Shown here: positions 43,481 through 52,481 of the stretch, one piece after another
Layout of the letters: every line of letters starts with the position of its first letter
How positions within the stretch are numbered: position 1 is the stretch's first letter
Origin: an uncultured Kocuria sp.
GTDB lineage: Bacteria > Actinomycetota > Actinomycetes > Actinomycetales > Micrococcaceae
Direction: 5' to 3'
NCBI RefSeq assembly: GCF_947500125.1
Contig: NZ_CANMRA010000014.1
Coordinates: 1-64,000, forward strand
DNA: 64,000 nucleotides
Notes under the pieces: model-generated
Told to the model about the DNA's origin: nothing
Databases searched by the model: none
Seen by the model: only the letters and a program-made list of their open reading frames with translations
Position numbers and translations under genes: made by a program

Positions 43481-44659
43481 TCAGCGGAAGGCGGAGTGCC
43501 CGGTCAGCTGCTGGCCGAGGATGAGGGTGTGCACCTCGTCGGTGCCCTCGTAGGTGCGCACCGACTCCAGGTTGTTGGCGTGGCGCAGCGGCGAGTGCTC
43601 GAGCGTGACCCCGTTGCCGCCGAGCATCGTGCGCGCCTCCCGGCACACGTCGATCGCGATCCGGCAGTTGTTGAGCTTGCCCACCGAGATCATGTGGTTC
43701 TCCAGGCGGCCCTCGTCCTTGAGCCGCCCGATGCGCAGCGCCAGCAGCTGCCCCTTCTGGATCTCCAGGGCCATGTTGACCAGCTTCGCCTGCGAGAGCT
43801 GGTAGGCCGCGAGCGGCTTGTCGAACTGGATGCGCTGCTGCGAGTAGGCCAGCGCGGCGTCGAAGCTGTCCCGGGCGGCGCCCAGGGCGCCCCAGACGAT
43901 CCCGTAGCGGGCCTCGTTGAGGCACGAGAACGGTCCCCGCAGACCGGGGTGGTGCGGCAGGATCGCGTCGGCCGGCAGCCGGACGTCCTCGAGGGAGATG
44001 TCGCACTGGATGGAGGCGCGCATGGACAGCTTCGGCTCGATCGGCGTGGCCGTGAACCCGGGGGTGTCCGTGGGCACGAGGAAGCCCCGGACGCGCTCCT
44101 GCCCGCTCCCGTCGAGGGCCTTGGCCCAGATCACGGCCACGTGGGCGATCGAGGCGAGCCCGATCCAGCGCTTGGCGCCGTTGAGGACCCACTCCTCGCC
44201 GTCCCGCACCGCGGTGGTCGCCATGGTCGACGGGTCCGAGCCGGCGGTGGGCTCGGTGAGGCCGAAGCAGCCGATGATCTCGCCGGCGGCCATCCCGGGC
44301 AGCCAGCGCTGCTTCTGCTCCTCGGAGCCGTGCTTGGCGATCGCGGACATCGCCAGCGAGCCCTGCACGGAGACGAACGTGCGCAGACCGGAGTCCCCGG
44401 CCTCGAGCTCCTGCATCGCGATGCCGTACTGCACGGCGGACTTCCCGGCGCACCCGTAGCCCTGGATGTGCATGCCGAGCAGCCCGAGCTGCGCCATCTC
44501 GGGCACGATCTCCTGCGGGAAGACGGCGTCGGCGAACCACCCGGCGATGTTCGGCCGGATCCTCCGGTCCACGAACTCGCGCACCGTGTCCCGGGTCTCG
44601 AGCTCCTCGGCGCTGAGGTCTGCTTCGACGTTGAGCAGGTCGGTCGCGGCGGTGGTCAT
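43481..44659 (-). CDS. gcdH: Glutaryl-CoA dehydrogenase-like acyl-CoA dehydrogenase
   Basis: The 392-residue protein resembles glutaryl-CoA dehydrogenase along its length. Matching blocks are DSGLRTFVSVQGSLAM, GCFGLTEPTAGSDPSTM, LNGAKRWIGLASIA, FSCLNEARYGIVWGALGA, MLGGNGVTLEHSPLRHANNLE and the catalytic base Glu371 in TYEGTDEVHTLILG. Arg93 corresponds to the human Arg that binds the distal carboxylate of glutaryl-CoA. Predicted reaction: glutaryl-CoA to crotonyl-CoA plus CO2. AGGAGG fixes ATG 44659; the open frame to 44773 lacks support. It is divergent from the crotonase-TRAP-CoA transferase cluster, which supplies the other steps of glutarate oxidation. Confidence 0.85.
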   Translation of the reverse strand: MTTAATDLLNVEADLSAEELETRDTVREFVDRRIRPNIAGWFADAVFPQEIVPEMAQLGLLGMHIQGYGCAGKSAVQYGIAMQELEAGDSGLRTFVSVQGSLAMSAIAKHGSEEQKQRWLPGMAAGEIIGCFGLTEPTAGSDPSTMATTAVRDGEEWVLNGAKRWIGLASIAHVAVIWAKALDGSGQERVRGFLVPTDTPGFTATPIEPKLSMRASIQCDISLEDVRLPADAILPHHPGLRGPFSCLNEARYGIVWGALGAARDSFDAALAYSQQRIQFDKPLAAYQLSQAKLVNMALEIQKGQLLALRIGRLKDEGRLENHMISVGKLNNCRIAIDVCREARTMLGGNGVTLEHSPLRHANNLESVRTYEGTDEVHTLILGQQLTGHSAFR

Positions 44660-44749
44660 GGGTCCTCCTGGAGGTCGGGGTGCGCGGATGCCTTCGACGA
44701 GGATGACGCATTCGTGACCCACGCAACACGGTTCCCCGCTTAATTGAGC

Positions 44750-44785
44750 TATAGGTATCACTGAACACCACATTAGGTATTTGAA
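44750..44785. promoter_or_regulatory. AT-rich divergent promoter with TAGGTAT direct repeat
   Basis: TAGGTAT occurs at 44752-44758 and 44774-44780, 22 bp (two helical turns) apart, in an unusually AT-rich spacer between the acyl-CoA dehydrogenase and the rightward operon. The copies could be -10 elements or a regulator site. Which regulator acts here is unknown; none is encoded beside it. Confidence 0.45.
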
Positions 44786-44847
44786 GTTTCACAGTGAGTC
44801 GTGGAAATGTGATCTGCACGACATTCGCTGACCCCCGGAGGACTCCT

Positions 44848-45651
44848 GTGACCCGTTCGTCCCCCACCGCCGTCGACGCCCCGCCCCAGGTGCGCGTCGA
44901 ACGCGCCGGTGCCGTGGCCGTGGTGACGCTCGACGACGAGCGCCGGCGCAACGTGCTCGGCCACGAGCTGCGCACCGGGCTGCGGGCCGCGCTGGCGGAG
45001 CTCGCCGCCGACCCCGAGGTCGGTGCGCTGGTGCTCACCGGCGCGGGGCGCTGCTTCAGCGGCGGCGGCGACCTCGCCGCCATGCCACCGGCCGGCCCCG
45101 CCGAGTCGGCCGGCCGGATGGCCGAGGTGGCCGGGCTCGTGCAGGAGCTCGCGCAGCTGGACAAGCCGGTCGTGGCCGCGGTGAGCGGGCCCGCGGCCGG
45201 AGTGGCCGTGGGCCTGGTGTGCTGCTGCGACGTGGTGGTGGCCGGCGAGAGTGCCCGGTTCCTCTTCCCGTTCACCCGCCTGGGCCTGGCCCCGGACGGA
45301 GGGCTGGTGCACTCGCTGGTCCAGCGCGTCGGTGCGGCCCGGGCCCGGCGGATCCTGCTCGAGGCCGAACCGGTGGACGCCGGCACCGCCCGGGACGCCG
45401 GCCTGGTCGACCACCTCGTGCCGGACCCGGACGTGCTCGGCACCGCGGTCGCCCGCGCCGGGGAGCTCGCCGGGCGGGCCCCGCTCGCCGTCGCCGCGGT
45501 GAAGCGCGGGATCCGCGAGGCCTCGGGCTCGCTCGAGGACGCCCTGGCGTTCGAGCGGCACCACCAGCCGGTCCTCTTCGGGACCTCCGACTTCCGGGAG
45601 GGCAAGCAGTCGTTCTTCGACCGCCGAGACCCTTCCTTCTCCGGGCGCTGA
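44848..45651 (+). CDS. Crotonase-family protein, isomerase-like rather than hydratase
   Basis: The 267-residue crotonase-fold protein has the oxyanion-hole segments RCFSGGGDLAAM and SGPAAGVAVGL. Both catalytic Glu residues of classical enoyl-CoA hydratase are replaced: GGCELA reads AVGLVC and the QPE position reads FPF. LAPDGGLVHSL instead resembles the Asp-containing isomerase branch (PaaG-like). It therefore probably moves a double bond or acts on another CoA ester. GTG 44848 follows GGAGGACTCCT; ATG 44794 is open but lies in the promoter region. First gene of the cluster ending at 55167. Confidence 0.8.
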   Translation: MTRSSPTAVDAPPQVRVERAGAVAVVTLDDERRRNVLGHELRTGLRAALAELAADPEVGALVLTGAGRCFSGGGDLAAMPPAGPAESAGRMAEVAGLVQELAQLDKPVVAAVSGPAAGVAVGLVCCCDVVVAGESARFLFPFTRLGLAPDGGLVHSLVQRVGAARARRILLEAEPVDAGTARDAGLVDHLVPDPDVLGTAVARAGELAGRAPLAVAAVKRGIREASGSLEDALAFERHHQPVLFGTSDFREGKQSFFDRRDPSFSGR

Positions 45652-45680
45652 GCGCCACCACCGCACGTCGAAAGGCCATC

Positions 45681-46844
45681 ATGACGACAACGACAACACG
45701 GCTCGCCGCCCTGGGCGCCGTCGCGGTGCTGGGCCTGACCGGCTGCGCCGGCGCCGCGGGGGACGAGCCGGTGGGCCCCAACGGCCTGCCGCAGCAACTG
45801 GTGTGGTCCACCTACAACGTGGGCACCGGCACCTACAACGATCTCGCCGCCATCGCGAACACCCTCACCAACGAGGAGGGCGTGCAGGTGCGGCTGATGA
45901 CCGCCGACACCGGCATCGGCCGGCTGGCCCCGCTCGTGAACGGCACTGTGGACTACGCGCGGGCCGGGGACGAGTACTACTACGCCTTCGAGGGCGACTA
46001 CGAGTACGCCAGCGAGGTGTGGGGCCCGCAGGACATGCGCATGGTGTGGGCGCCGCCCGGCAACTACGGCCTGCTGGTGCGCGAGGACAGCGGCATCGAC
46101 TCCTTCGCGGACCTCGAGGGCAAACGGTTCCCCCGGCTGACCGCCAACACCTCGATCAACAACAAGATGGAGGGGTTCCTCAACTACGGCGGTCTCACCT
46201 GGGACGACGTCGAGCAGGTCCCGATCTCCTACGGCGAGCAGATCGCCGGTCTCGAGGCGGGCCAGATCGACGCCCTGTACCAGAACACGGTCGGCTCCAA
46301 CATCGATGAGCTGGCGTCCAGCACGGACGTGAAGTGGCTGACCTTCGACGACCCGGACCCGGCCCGCTACGAGACCTGGGAGGAGCTCATGCCCATGGTC
46401 ACGGTCGGCGAGATCACGCGGGGCGCCGGGCTGGAGGAGGGCGAGAGCGCCCGTGTCCTCGAGTACACGATCCCGCTCACCACGATGGGCTCCCGCGACG
46501 CGGACGAGGTCTACCACCTCGTGAAGGCGATGGTCGAGAACTACGAGCACTACGAGGGCACCACCCCGGACACCAAGCAGTTCGCCTTCGACACCGTCCT
46601 GAAGGAGCCGCTGGTGGTCCCGTTCCACGAGGGGACCGTCCGCTACTTCGAGGAGCGCGGCGTGTGGACCGAGGAGCTGGAGCGGAAGAACAACGAGCTG
46701 ATCGAGCGCGGGGAGCGCATGCGGGAGGCCTGGCCCGGCGTCGTCGAGTCCTCCTCCGAGGAGGAGCTCGAGCAGAACTGGACGGAATGGAAGCAGAACG
46801 AGCTGGACAGCCAGGACGACGAGGGGAACGACGATGAGAACTGA
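45681..46844 (+). CDS. TAXI-type TRAP transporter solute-binding lipoprotein
   Basis: The 387-residue protein has a lipoprotein signal peptide (residues 1-21, lipobox LTGC, Cys22). The TAXI-family fold follows, with WSTYNVGTGTYNDLAAIANTL near the start, DYARAGDEYYYAFEG and the binding-loop region YGLLVREDSGIDSFADLEGKRF. The C-terminus is highly acidic and ends in an Asp/Glu/Asn run. Anchored outside the membrane, it should feed a carboxylate to the fused permease, whose gene overlaps its end by 11 bases. Confidence 0.9.
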   Translation: MTTTTTRLAALGAVAVLGLTGCAGAAGDEPVGPNGLPQQLVWSTYNVGTGTYNDLAAIANTLTNEEGVQVRLMTADTGIGRLAPLVNGTVDYARAGDEYYYAFEGDYEYASEVWGPQDMRMVWAPPGNYGLLVREDSGIDSFADLEGKRFPRLTANTSINNKMEGFLNYGGLTWDDVEQVPISYGEQIAGLEAGQIDALYQNTVGSNIDELASSTDVKWLTFDDPDPARYETWEELMPMVTVGEITRGAGLEEGESARVLEYTIPLTTMGSRDADEVYHLVKAMVENYEHYEGTTPDTKQFAFDTVLKEPLVVPFHEGTVRYFEERGVWTEELERKNNELIERGERMREAWPGVVESSSEEELEQNWTEWKQNELDSQDDEGNDDEN

Positions 46845-48852
46845 GACCCGGGTGACCCCGTTCTGGCGGACGGTCGTGATCGTCCTGACCGTGCTGGGCG
46901 TGCTGCTGGCCATGAACCAGGTGTTCTTCTGGAACGTGGGCGGGCTGTCCCTGCTGACCAACTCCTACCTCTACCTGATCCTGGCGGTCTTCCTGCCGGT
47001 GGTGTTCATCGTCAACCCCGTGCGCAAGATCCCGCTCGCCCAGCAGGTGGAGGCCCAGCAGGGGGACGACCGGGGCGGCAGCACCGCGGCCGGCGCGGGC
47101 CGGGAGCGACGGATCCAGTGGTTCGACGTCCTGCTCATGGCCGTCTCCGCGGCGGTGTGCGTGTACTTCGCGCTCAACGGGACCCGGATCAAGAACTACG
47201 GCTGGGAGTTCATGGCGCCCACCACCGCCACGGTCGCCGCGTTCGTGCTGTGGCTCGTGGTGCTCGAGGCCCTGCGCCGCACCGGCGGGCTGACGGTCAC
47301 CGTCATCGCGCTGCTGTTCTCCCTGTACCCGCTGGTCGCCGAGAACCTGCCGATCGGCGTCCTGCAGGGCGTCACCTACGACCTCCCCACCCTGGCGCAG
47401 GTGCACATCATGGGGGCCGAGGGCGTGCTGGGCCTGCCCATCCAGACCGCGGCCACCATCCTGATCGGCTTCCTGGTCTTCGGGGTGGCCCTGCAGCACA
47501 CCGGCGGCGCGGACTTCTTCCACAACCTCTCCATGTCGATCTTCGGCCGGTACCGCGGCGGCGCGGCGAAGGTGTCCGTGGCCAGCAGCGCCGCGATGGG
47601 CATGATGAGCGGCAGCGCGGTCTCCAACGTCCTGACCACCGGGCCCATGACCATCCCGGCCATGAAGCGCTCCGGGTTCAGCCCCACCTACGCGGGCGGC
47701 ATCGAGGCCACGGCCTCCTCCGGCGGGTCCATCACCCCGCCGATCATGGGCACCGCCGCGTTCCTCATGGTCTCCTTCGTGGGCGTGCCCTACACGGAGA
47801 TCCTGGTGGCCGCGACCATCCCCGCGGTCCTCTACTTCCTCGGCATCTACCTGCAGGTGGACGGCTACTCCGCCCGCAACGGGCTCCAGGGCGTGCCCGT
47901 GAACCTGCTGCCCCGGACCCTCGGCACGCTCGTGCGGGGCTGGCCCTACGTCATGGCCCTGGGCCTGCTGACCGGGCTGCTGTTCCTCACGAACTCCGAG
48001 ACCCAGGTGCCGTACTGGGTGATCCTGGTGCTGCTGATCGTGGCCGTGCTGCGCCCGGGCCAGAAGTTCGGGCTGCGGGAGTTCACCGACTTCCTGGTGG
48101 AGTGCGGCCGGACGCTGAGCAACATCATCGGCATCATCGCGGGCGTGGGCCTGATCGTCGGCGGCCTCACCGCCACGGGCGTGAGCCTGTCCCTGGCCCG
48201 CGAACTGGTCTCCCTGGTGGGCGACAACGTGGTCCTCATCCTCATCGCCGGCGCCGTCACGTGCTTCATCCTCGGCATGGGCATGACGATCTCCGCGGCC
48301 TACGTGTTCCTGGCGATCGTCATGGTCCCGGCGGTCATCGACCTGGGGGTCAACCCGCTCGCGGCGCACCTGTTCGTCATCTACTGGGCGTCCGTCTCCT
48401 ACATCACCCCGCCGGTCGGCCTCGCCGCCTTCGCCGCGGCCGGCTTGGCCAAGGCCCCGGCCATGGCCACCAGCGTGGCGGCCATGAAGCTCGGCGCGGT
48501 GAAGTACATCGTCCCGTTCGGCTTCGCCCTCAACCCCGCCCTGGTCGCCCAGGACTCGCCCGGCCGGATCCTGCTGGCCTTCGCCCTGAGCATCGTGGGG
48601 GTCTACGCCCTGGCCTCGGCCATCGAGGGCTGGACGGTCGGCTTCGACCGCCGGATGCCCGCGCTGTTCCGGGCCGCGGCCGCCGTCGGCGGGTTCCTGC
48701 TCTTCCTGCCCACGCCGCTCACCGCCGTCCTCGGCTTGGCCCTCGTGGCCGGGAGCGTGCTGCTCACCTTCCTGACCGTGAAGGCCGGGCCCACGGACGA
48801 CGACGACGCCACGGTCCCGCGCGCCCCCGAACCCGCCACCGCGACCGTCTGA
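46834..48852 (+). CDS. TRAP transporter fused permease (4TM/12TM)
   Basis: The 672-residue protein has about 17 helices. The N-terminal part (to about residue 190) corresponds to the small DctQ-like subunit and the rest to the large DctM subunit. Family signatures include GAEGVLGLPIQTAATILIGFLVFG, SAVSNVLTTGPMTIPAMKRSGF, AGGIEATASSGGSITPPIMGTAAFLM and SYITPPVGLAAFAAAGLA. It uses the sodium gradient to import the ligand bound by the upstream TAXI protein. The fused form is the usual TAXI partner. Confidence 0.93.
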   Translation: MRTETRVTPFWRTVVIVLTVLGVLLAMNQVFFWNVGGLSLLTNSYLYLILAVFLPVVFIVNPVRKIPLAQQVEAQQGDDRGGSTAAGAGRERRIQWFDVLLMAVSAAVCVYFALNGTRIKNYGWEFMAPTTATVAAFVLWLVVLEALRRTGGLTVTVIALLFSLYPLVAENLPIGVLQGVTYDLPTLAQVHIMGAEGVLGLPIQTAATILIGFLVFGVALQHTGGADFFHNLSMSIFGRYRGGAAKVSVASSAAMGMMSGSAVSNVLTTGPMTIPAMKRSGFSPTYAGGIEATASSGGSITPPIMGTAAFLMVSFVGVPYTEILVAATIPAVLYFLGIYLQVDGYSARNGLQGVPVNLLPRTLGTLVRGWPYVMALGLLTGLLFLTNSETQVPYWVILVLLIVAVLRPGQKFGLREFTDFLVECGRTLSNIIGIIAGVGLIVGGLTATGVSLSLARELVSLVGDNVVLILIAGAVTCFILGMGMTISAAYVFLAIVMVPAVIDLGVNPLAAHLFVIYWASVSYITPPVGLAAFAAAGLAKAPAMATSVAAMKLGAVKYIVPFGFALNPALVAQDSPGRILLAFALSIVGVYALASAIEGWTVGFDRRMPALFRAAAAVGGFLLFLPTPLTAVLGLALVAGSVLLTFLTVKAGPTDDDDATVPRAPEPATATV

Positions 48853-48867
48853 CCGGAAGGACCCGAC

Positions 48868-49716
48868 ATGACAGACACCACCACGGACACCACCAGCGAC
48901 ACCACGACGGGCACGACCGCGGGCCGTCCCGTCGACACCGGGACGGACACCGTCACGACCGAGCTGCGCGGCAGGGTCGCGGTCGTCACCGTGAACCGCC
49001 CCGAGGTGCGCAACGCCCTGAACTTCGGGGTGCTGGACGGGATCGAGGCCGCGCTCGACGCGTTCGAGCGGCGGGAGGACATCGGCGCCGTCGTCTTCAC
49101 GGGCGCGGGGGAGAAGTCCTTCGTGGCCGGCGCGGACATCTCCCAGCTGGTCGGCTACACGCTGCGGGACGGCCTGCGGGCCCGGATGCAGCGCCTCTAC
49201 GACCGGATCCAGGACCTCGAGCTGCCCACGATCGCCGCGGTCAACGGGTTCGCGCTGGGCGGGGGCAACGAGCTGGCGATGTCCTGCGACATCCGCGTGG
49301 CGGCGGGCAACGCCCGGTTCGGGCTGCCCGAGACCAACCTCGGCATCCTGCCCGGCGCCGGCGGCACGCAGCGGCTGTCCCGGCTCGTGGGGCTCGGCCG
49401 GGCCCAGGAGATGATCCTCACCGGCCGGATCATCGACGCCGAGGAGGCGCTGCGCATCGGACTGGTGACCAGCGTGGTCCCGGCGCAGGAGCTGATGGAC
49501 ACTGCGCTCGCCACCGCGGAGACGATCCTCGCCAAGGGGCCCCTGGCCGTGCGGCTGGCCAAGCTCGTGGTGCGCAACGGCGCCGAGACGGACCAGCGCA
49601 CCGGGCTGCTGCTCGAGCGGCTGGCCCAGTCCCTGCTCTACGCCTCCGACGAGAAGGCCGAGGGCGCGAGCGCCTTCCTGGAGAAGCGCCCCGCCCGCTT
49701 CCGCGACGAGGACTGA
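48868..49716 (+). CDS. Enoyl-CoA hydratase
   Basis: The 282-residue crotonase has a Thr/Asp-rich N-terminal run (residues 2-30). It contains EKSFVAGADISQLVG and FALGGGNELAMSCDIRVA with the first catalytic Glu. FGLPETNLGILPGAGGTQRLSRLVG carries the second. Both are present, so hydratase activity (crotonyl-CoA to 3-hydroxybutyryl-CoA) is expected, unlike the first crotonase gene of the cluster. GGAAGGA precedes ATG 48868. Confidence 0.92.
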   Translation: MTDTTTDTTSDTTTGTTAGRPVDTGTDTVTTELRGRVAVVTVNRPEVRNALNFGVLDGIEAALDAFERREDIGAVVFTGAGEKSFVAGADISQLVGYTLRDGLRARMQRLYDRIQDLELPTIAAVNGFALGGGNELAMSCDIRVAAGNARFGLPETNLGILPGAGGTQRLSRLVGLGRAQEMILTGRIIDAEEALRIGLVTSVVPAQELMDTALATAETILAKGPLAVRLAKLVVRNGAETDQRTGLLLERLAQSLLYASDEKAEGASAFLEKRPARFRDED

Positions 49717-49765
49717 GCCGCGGGGCGCCGGCCGGTCCCCGGCCCGCTTCCGCGGCCACTCCGGG

Positions 49766-49810
49766 CCCCACCGTCCCGCGCCCCACCGTCCCGCGCCCCA
49801 CCGTCCCGCA
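49766..49810 (+). repeat. 15-bp tandem repeat, three copies
   Basis: CCCCACCGTCCCGCG occurs at 49766, 49781 and 49796 (last base A in the third copy), and a degraded fourth copy follows. It fills the spacer between the hydratase and the 3-hydroxyacyl-CoA dehydrogenase genes. Confidence 0.85.
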
Positions 49811-49852
49811 CCCCCCACCAACGTCCCGCACCACTTTCCCGAGGAGCAGAAC

Positions 49853-50734
49853 ATGAACCCCCAGCCGAGCATCGACGCCGTCCGCGACGTCCTGGTCGTG
49901 GGATCCGGTGCCATGGGCACCCAGATCGGGGCGGTCTTCGCCCTCGCCGGCTACACCGTCACCACGAGCGACCTCGACCCCGCCGCCCTCGAGCGGTCCC
50001 GGGACGAGGTGCGCCGCCGCCTCGACCGGCTCGCCGAGAAGGGCAGCAGGAGCCGGGAGGAGGTGGACGCCGCCCTCGCCCGGATGGCGTACACGACCGA
50101 CTCGCTCGAGGCGGCGCGCTCCACCGACTTCGTGCTCGAGGCCGCCGTGGAGCGCCTCGACATCAAGCGCCGGCTGTTCGCCGATCTCGACGAGGCCGCG
50201 CCCGAGCACGCGATCCTCGCGACCAACTCCTCGACCATCCCCTCGTCCCTGCTCATGGACGCGACCGGCCGGCCCGACCGCGTGTGCAACATGCACTTCT
50301 TCAACCCGGCGCTGGTCATGGCCTGCGTCGAGGTGGTGCGCAATCCGCAGACCTCGCAGGCCACGGTGGAGACCACCATGGAGCTCGCCCGCCGGCTCGG
50401 CAAGCAGCCCGTCCGGCTCCACCACGAGGTCCCCGGGTTCGTGGCCAACCGCCTCCTCGGAGCCCTGCGGGACGAGGCCCTGCGCCTGGAGGCCGACGGC
50501 GTGGCGAGCTTCGAGGACATCGACGTGGCCGCGCGGACGGCGCTCGGCCACCCGATGGGGCCGTTCGAGCTCATGGACCTGGTCGGCATCGACGTGTCCT
50601 ACCTGATCCGCCTGGCCGAGCACGAGCAGAGCGGGGACCCCGCCGACCTCCCGCACCCCTCCGTGGAGAAGCTCTACGAGCAGGGCCGGTACGGCCGCAA
50701 GACCGGCCGCGGCTGGTACGAGTACGCCGGCTGA
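49853..50734 (+). CDS. 3-hydroxyacyl-CoA dehydrogenase
   Basis: The 293-residue protein has a Rossmann domain with VVGSGAMGTQIGAVFALAGY and the acidic residue in TTSDLDP for NAD. The catalytic His is in VCNMHFFNPALVMACVEVV. The helical dimerisation domain has PGFVANRLLGALRDEALRL and ALGHPMGPFELMDLVGIDV. It is the size of 3-hydroxybutyryl-CoA dehydrogenases. It would oxidise 3-hydroxybutyryl-CoA made by the adjacent hydratase to acetoacetyl-CoA. Confidence 0.93.
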   Translation: MNPQPSIDAVRDVLVVGSGAMGTQIGAVFALAGYTVTTSDLDPAALERSRDEVRRRLDRLAEKGSRSREEVDAALARMAYTTDSLEAARSTDFVLEAAVERLDIKRRLFADLDEAAPEHAILATNSSTIPSSLLMDATGRPDRVCNMHFFNPALVMACVEVVRNPQTSQATVETTMELARRLGKQPVRLHHEVPGFVANRLLGALRDEALRLEADGVASFEDIDVAARTALGHPMGPFELMDLVGIDVSYLIRLAEHEQSGDPADLPHPSVEKLYEQGRYGRKTGRGWYEYAG

Positions 50735-50817
50735 GCACCGCACGAACTCCCGGGCCGAGCCCCGGACGACCACCGGGGACGAGCACCGGACGAGAAGCGA
50801 CGACGAGGAGAGACACC

Positions 50818-52032
50818 ATGAGCCAGTTCGAGGACGCGCACGCCCTGCAGGAGATCTTCGGCCGCCCCGGCACGGGCCCGCTCGCCGGGGTGGTGGTGGC
50901 GGACCTCAGCCGCGTGCTCGCCGGCCCCTACTGCACCATGCTGCTGGCGGACATGGGCGCGACCGTCATCAAGGTCGAGAGCACCGCGGGGGACGACGCC
51001 CGCGCGTGGGTCCCGCCCCACCGGGACGGCGAGAGCACGTTCTTCCTCTCGGTCAACCGCAACAAGCACTCGATCGCCCTGGACTTCTCGGACCCCGAGC
51101 AGCTCGCGGTCGTGGAGCGGATCATCGCCCGGGCGGACATCCTGGTGGAGAACTTCAAGCCCGGCGGACTGGCGCGCTACGGCCTCGACTACGAGAGCGT
51201 CAGCGCCTGGCGCCCGGACCTCGTCTACGCCTCGATCACCGGCTTCGGCACCGCCGGCGGCGCCGACCTGCCCGGCTACGACCTCCTCGCCCAGGCGCTC
51301 TCCGGGATGATGAGCCTCACCGGGAGCCAGCACGGCGAGCCGTACCGGGCGGGCGTGGCCCTCTTCGACGTGATCACGGGCCTGCACGCCGCCACCGGCA
51401 TCCTGGGCGCCTTCCACGAGCGGCAGTCCTCGGGGACGGGCCAGCACGTGGAGCTGAACCTGCTGACCTCGGCGCTGTCCGGGCTGGTCAACCAGTCCGC
51501 CGCCTACGTGGCCGGCGGCAGCGTCCCCACCCGTATGGGCAACGAGCACCCGAGCCTCTACCCCTACGAGCCCTTCCCCACCCGGGACAAGGACATGGTC
51601 ATCGCCGTGGGCAACAACGGGCAGTTCGCCCGGCTGTGCCGGTGCCTCGGGGCGCCCGAGCTCGCCGAGGACGAGCGGTTCAGCACGGTCTCCGCGCGCA
51701 ACGCCCACCGGGTGGAGCTGCGCCGGCTGATGATCGAACGGCTCGCCGCCCGGGACGCCGAGGACTGGTTCGAGCTGCTCAAGGCGGTCAAGGTGCCCTG
51801 CGCCCCGATCCTCGGGGTGGACGAGGGCGTCCGATTCGCGGAGGGCCTCGGCCTGGACCCGGTGGTCCTGGCCGGAACGGGGGACCGGGAGATCCCCACG
51901 GTCCGCCACCCGGTGGACTTCAGCCGCACCCCGGTCGACTACACGCAGGCCCCGCCCCGGCTCGACGGCGACCGGGACCGCGTCCTGGCCTGGCTCGAGC
52001 GCGGCGAGCCCGCGGTCCGGCAGGCGTCGTGA
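50818..52032 (+). CDS. Class III (CaiB/BaiF) CoA-transferase
   Basis: The 404-residue protein shows the family blocks VADLSRVLAGPYCTMLLADMGATVIKVE, NRNKHSIALDFSDPE, LVENFKPGGLARYGLDYESV, ITGFG...GYDLLAQALSGMMSLTG and GTGQHVELNLL. It moves CoA between carboxylates and would activate the acid imported by the TRAP system without ATP. Human C7orf10 (glutarate CoA-transferase) belongs to the same class, which fits the glutaryl-CoA dehydrogenase nearby. Its stop overlaps the thioesterase GTG. Confidence 0.92.
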   Translation: MSQFEDAHALQEIFGRPGTGPLAGVVVADLSRVLAGPYCTMLLADMGATVIKVESTAGDDARAWVPPHRDGESTFFLSVNRNKHSIALDFSDPEQLAVVERIIARADILVENFKPGGLARYGLDYESVSAWRPDLVYASITGFGTAGGADLPGYDLLAQALSGMMSLTGSQHGEPYRAGVALFDVITGLHAATGILGAFHERQSSGTGQHVELNLLTSALSGLVNQSAAYVAGGSVPTRMGNEHPSLYPYEPFPTRDKDMVIAVGNNGQFARLCRCLGAPELAEDERFSTVSARNAHRVELRRLMIERLAARDAEDWFELLKAVKVPCAPILGVDEGVRFAEGLGLDPVVLAGTGDREIPTVRHPVDFSRTPVDYTQAPPRLDGDRDRVLAWLERGEPAVRQAS

Positions 52033-52481
52033 ACGCCGTCCACACCACCGTGCTGCCCGTGCGCTGGTCCGACCAGGACCTCAACCGGCACGTCAACAAC
52101 GCCCGGGTGGTCACCCTGATCGAGGAGGCACGGCTCTCGGCGATCGCCTCCTGGCTGGGGGAGGACGGTGTCCCGGACCCCGCGCATCCGCGCGTGGTGG
52201 TGTCCCTCGCGCTCGACTACCTGCGCTCCATCGACCACGGCCCCGAGCTCACGGCCCGGGTGTGGGTCTCCCGGGTCGGCCGGTCGTCCTACACGGTGGC
52301 CTACGAGCTGGTCCAGCACGGGCAGGTCGCGGCCCGTGCCCGGACGGTGCTCGTGCAGACGGACCCGGCCACGGGCCGCTCCACGCCGCTGCCGGACCCG
52401 GTGCGGGCCGCCCTGGAGGGCGTCGTCGTCCCGGAGCCGGAGCCGGAGCCCGAGCCGGACGCCGTGACCGTGCGTGCATGA
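52029..52481 (+). CDS. Hotdog-fold acyl-CoA thioesterase
   Basis: The 150-residue protein has the 4-hydroxybenzoyl-CoA-thioesterase-like pattern LPVRWSDQDLNRHVNNARVVTLIEEAR, with the Asp of the catalytic loop, then VSLALDYLRSI. The C-terminus is a Pro-Glu repeat. GTG 52029 overlaps the CoA-transferase stop by four bases and its own stop overlaps the MFS ATG, so three genes are coupled. It may relieve CoA trapping; acyl specificity unknown. Confidence 0.85.
   Translation: MNAVHTTVLPVRWSDQDLNRHVNNARVVTLIEEARLSAIASWLGEDGVPDPAHPRVVVSLALDYLRSIDHGPELTARVWVSRVGRSSYTVAYELVQHGQVAARARTVLVQTDPATGRSTPLPDPVRAALEGVVVPEPEPEPEPDAVTVRA

Noticed and set aside
46477-49920. Long minus-strand frame opposite the TRAP permease and crotonase
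   Set aside because: Gly/His/Gln-rich low-complexity translation. The opposite strand has two clear genes with conserved motifs.
52262-52477. N-terminal extension of the MFS gene back to 52262
   Set aside because: It runs through the thioesterase gene in another frame. ATG 52478 overlaps the thioesterase stop as ATGA, like its neighbours.
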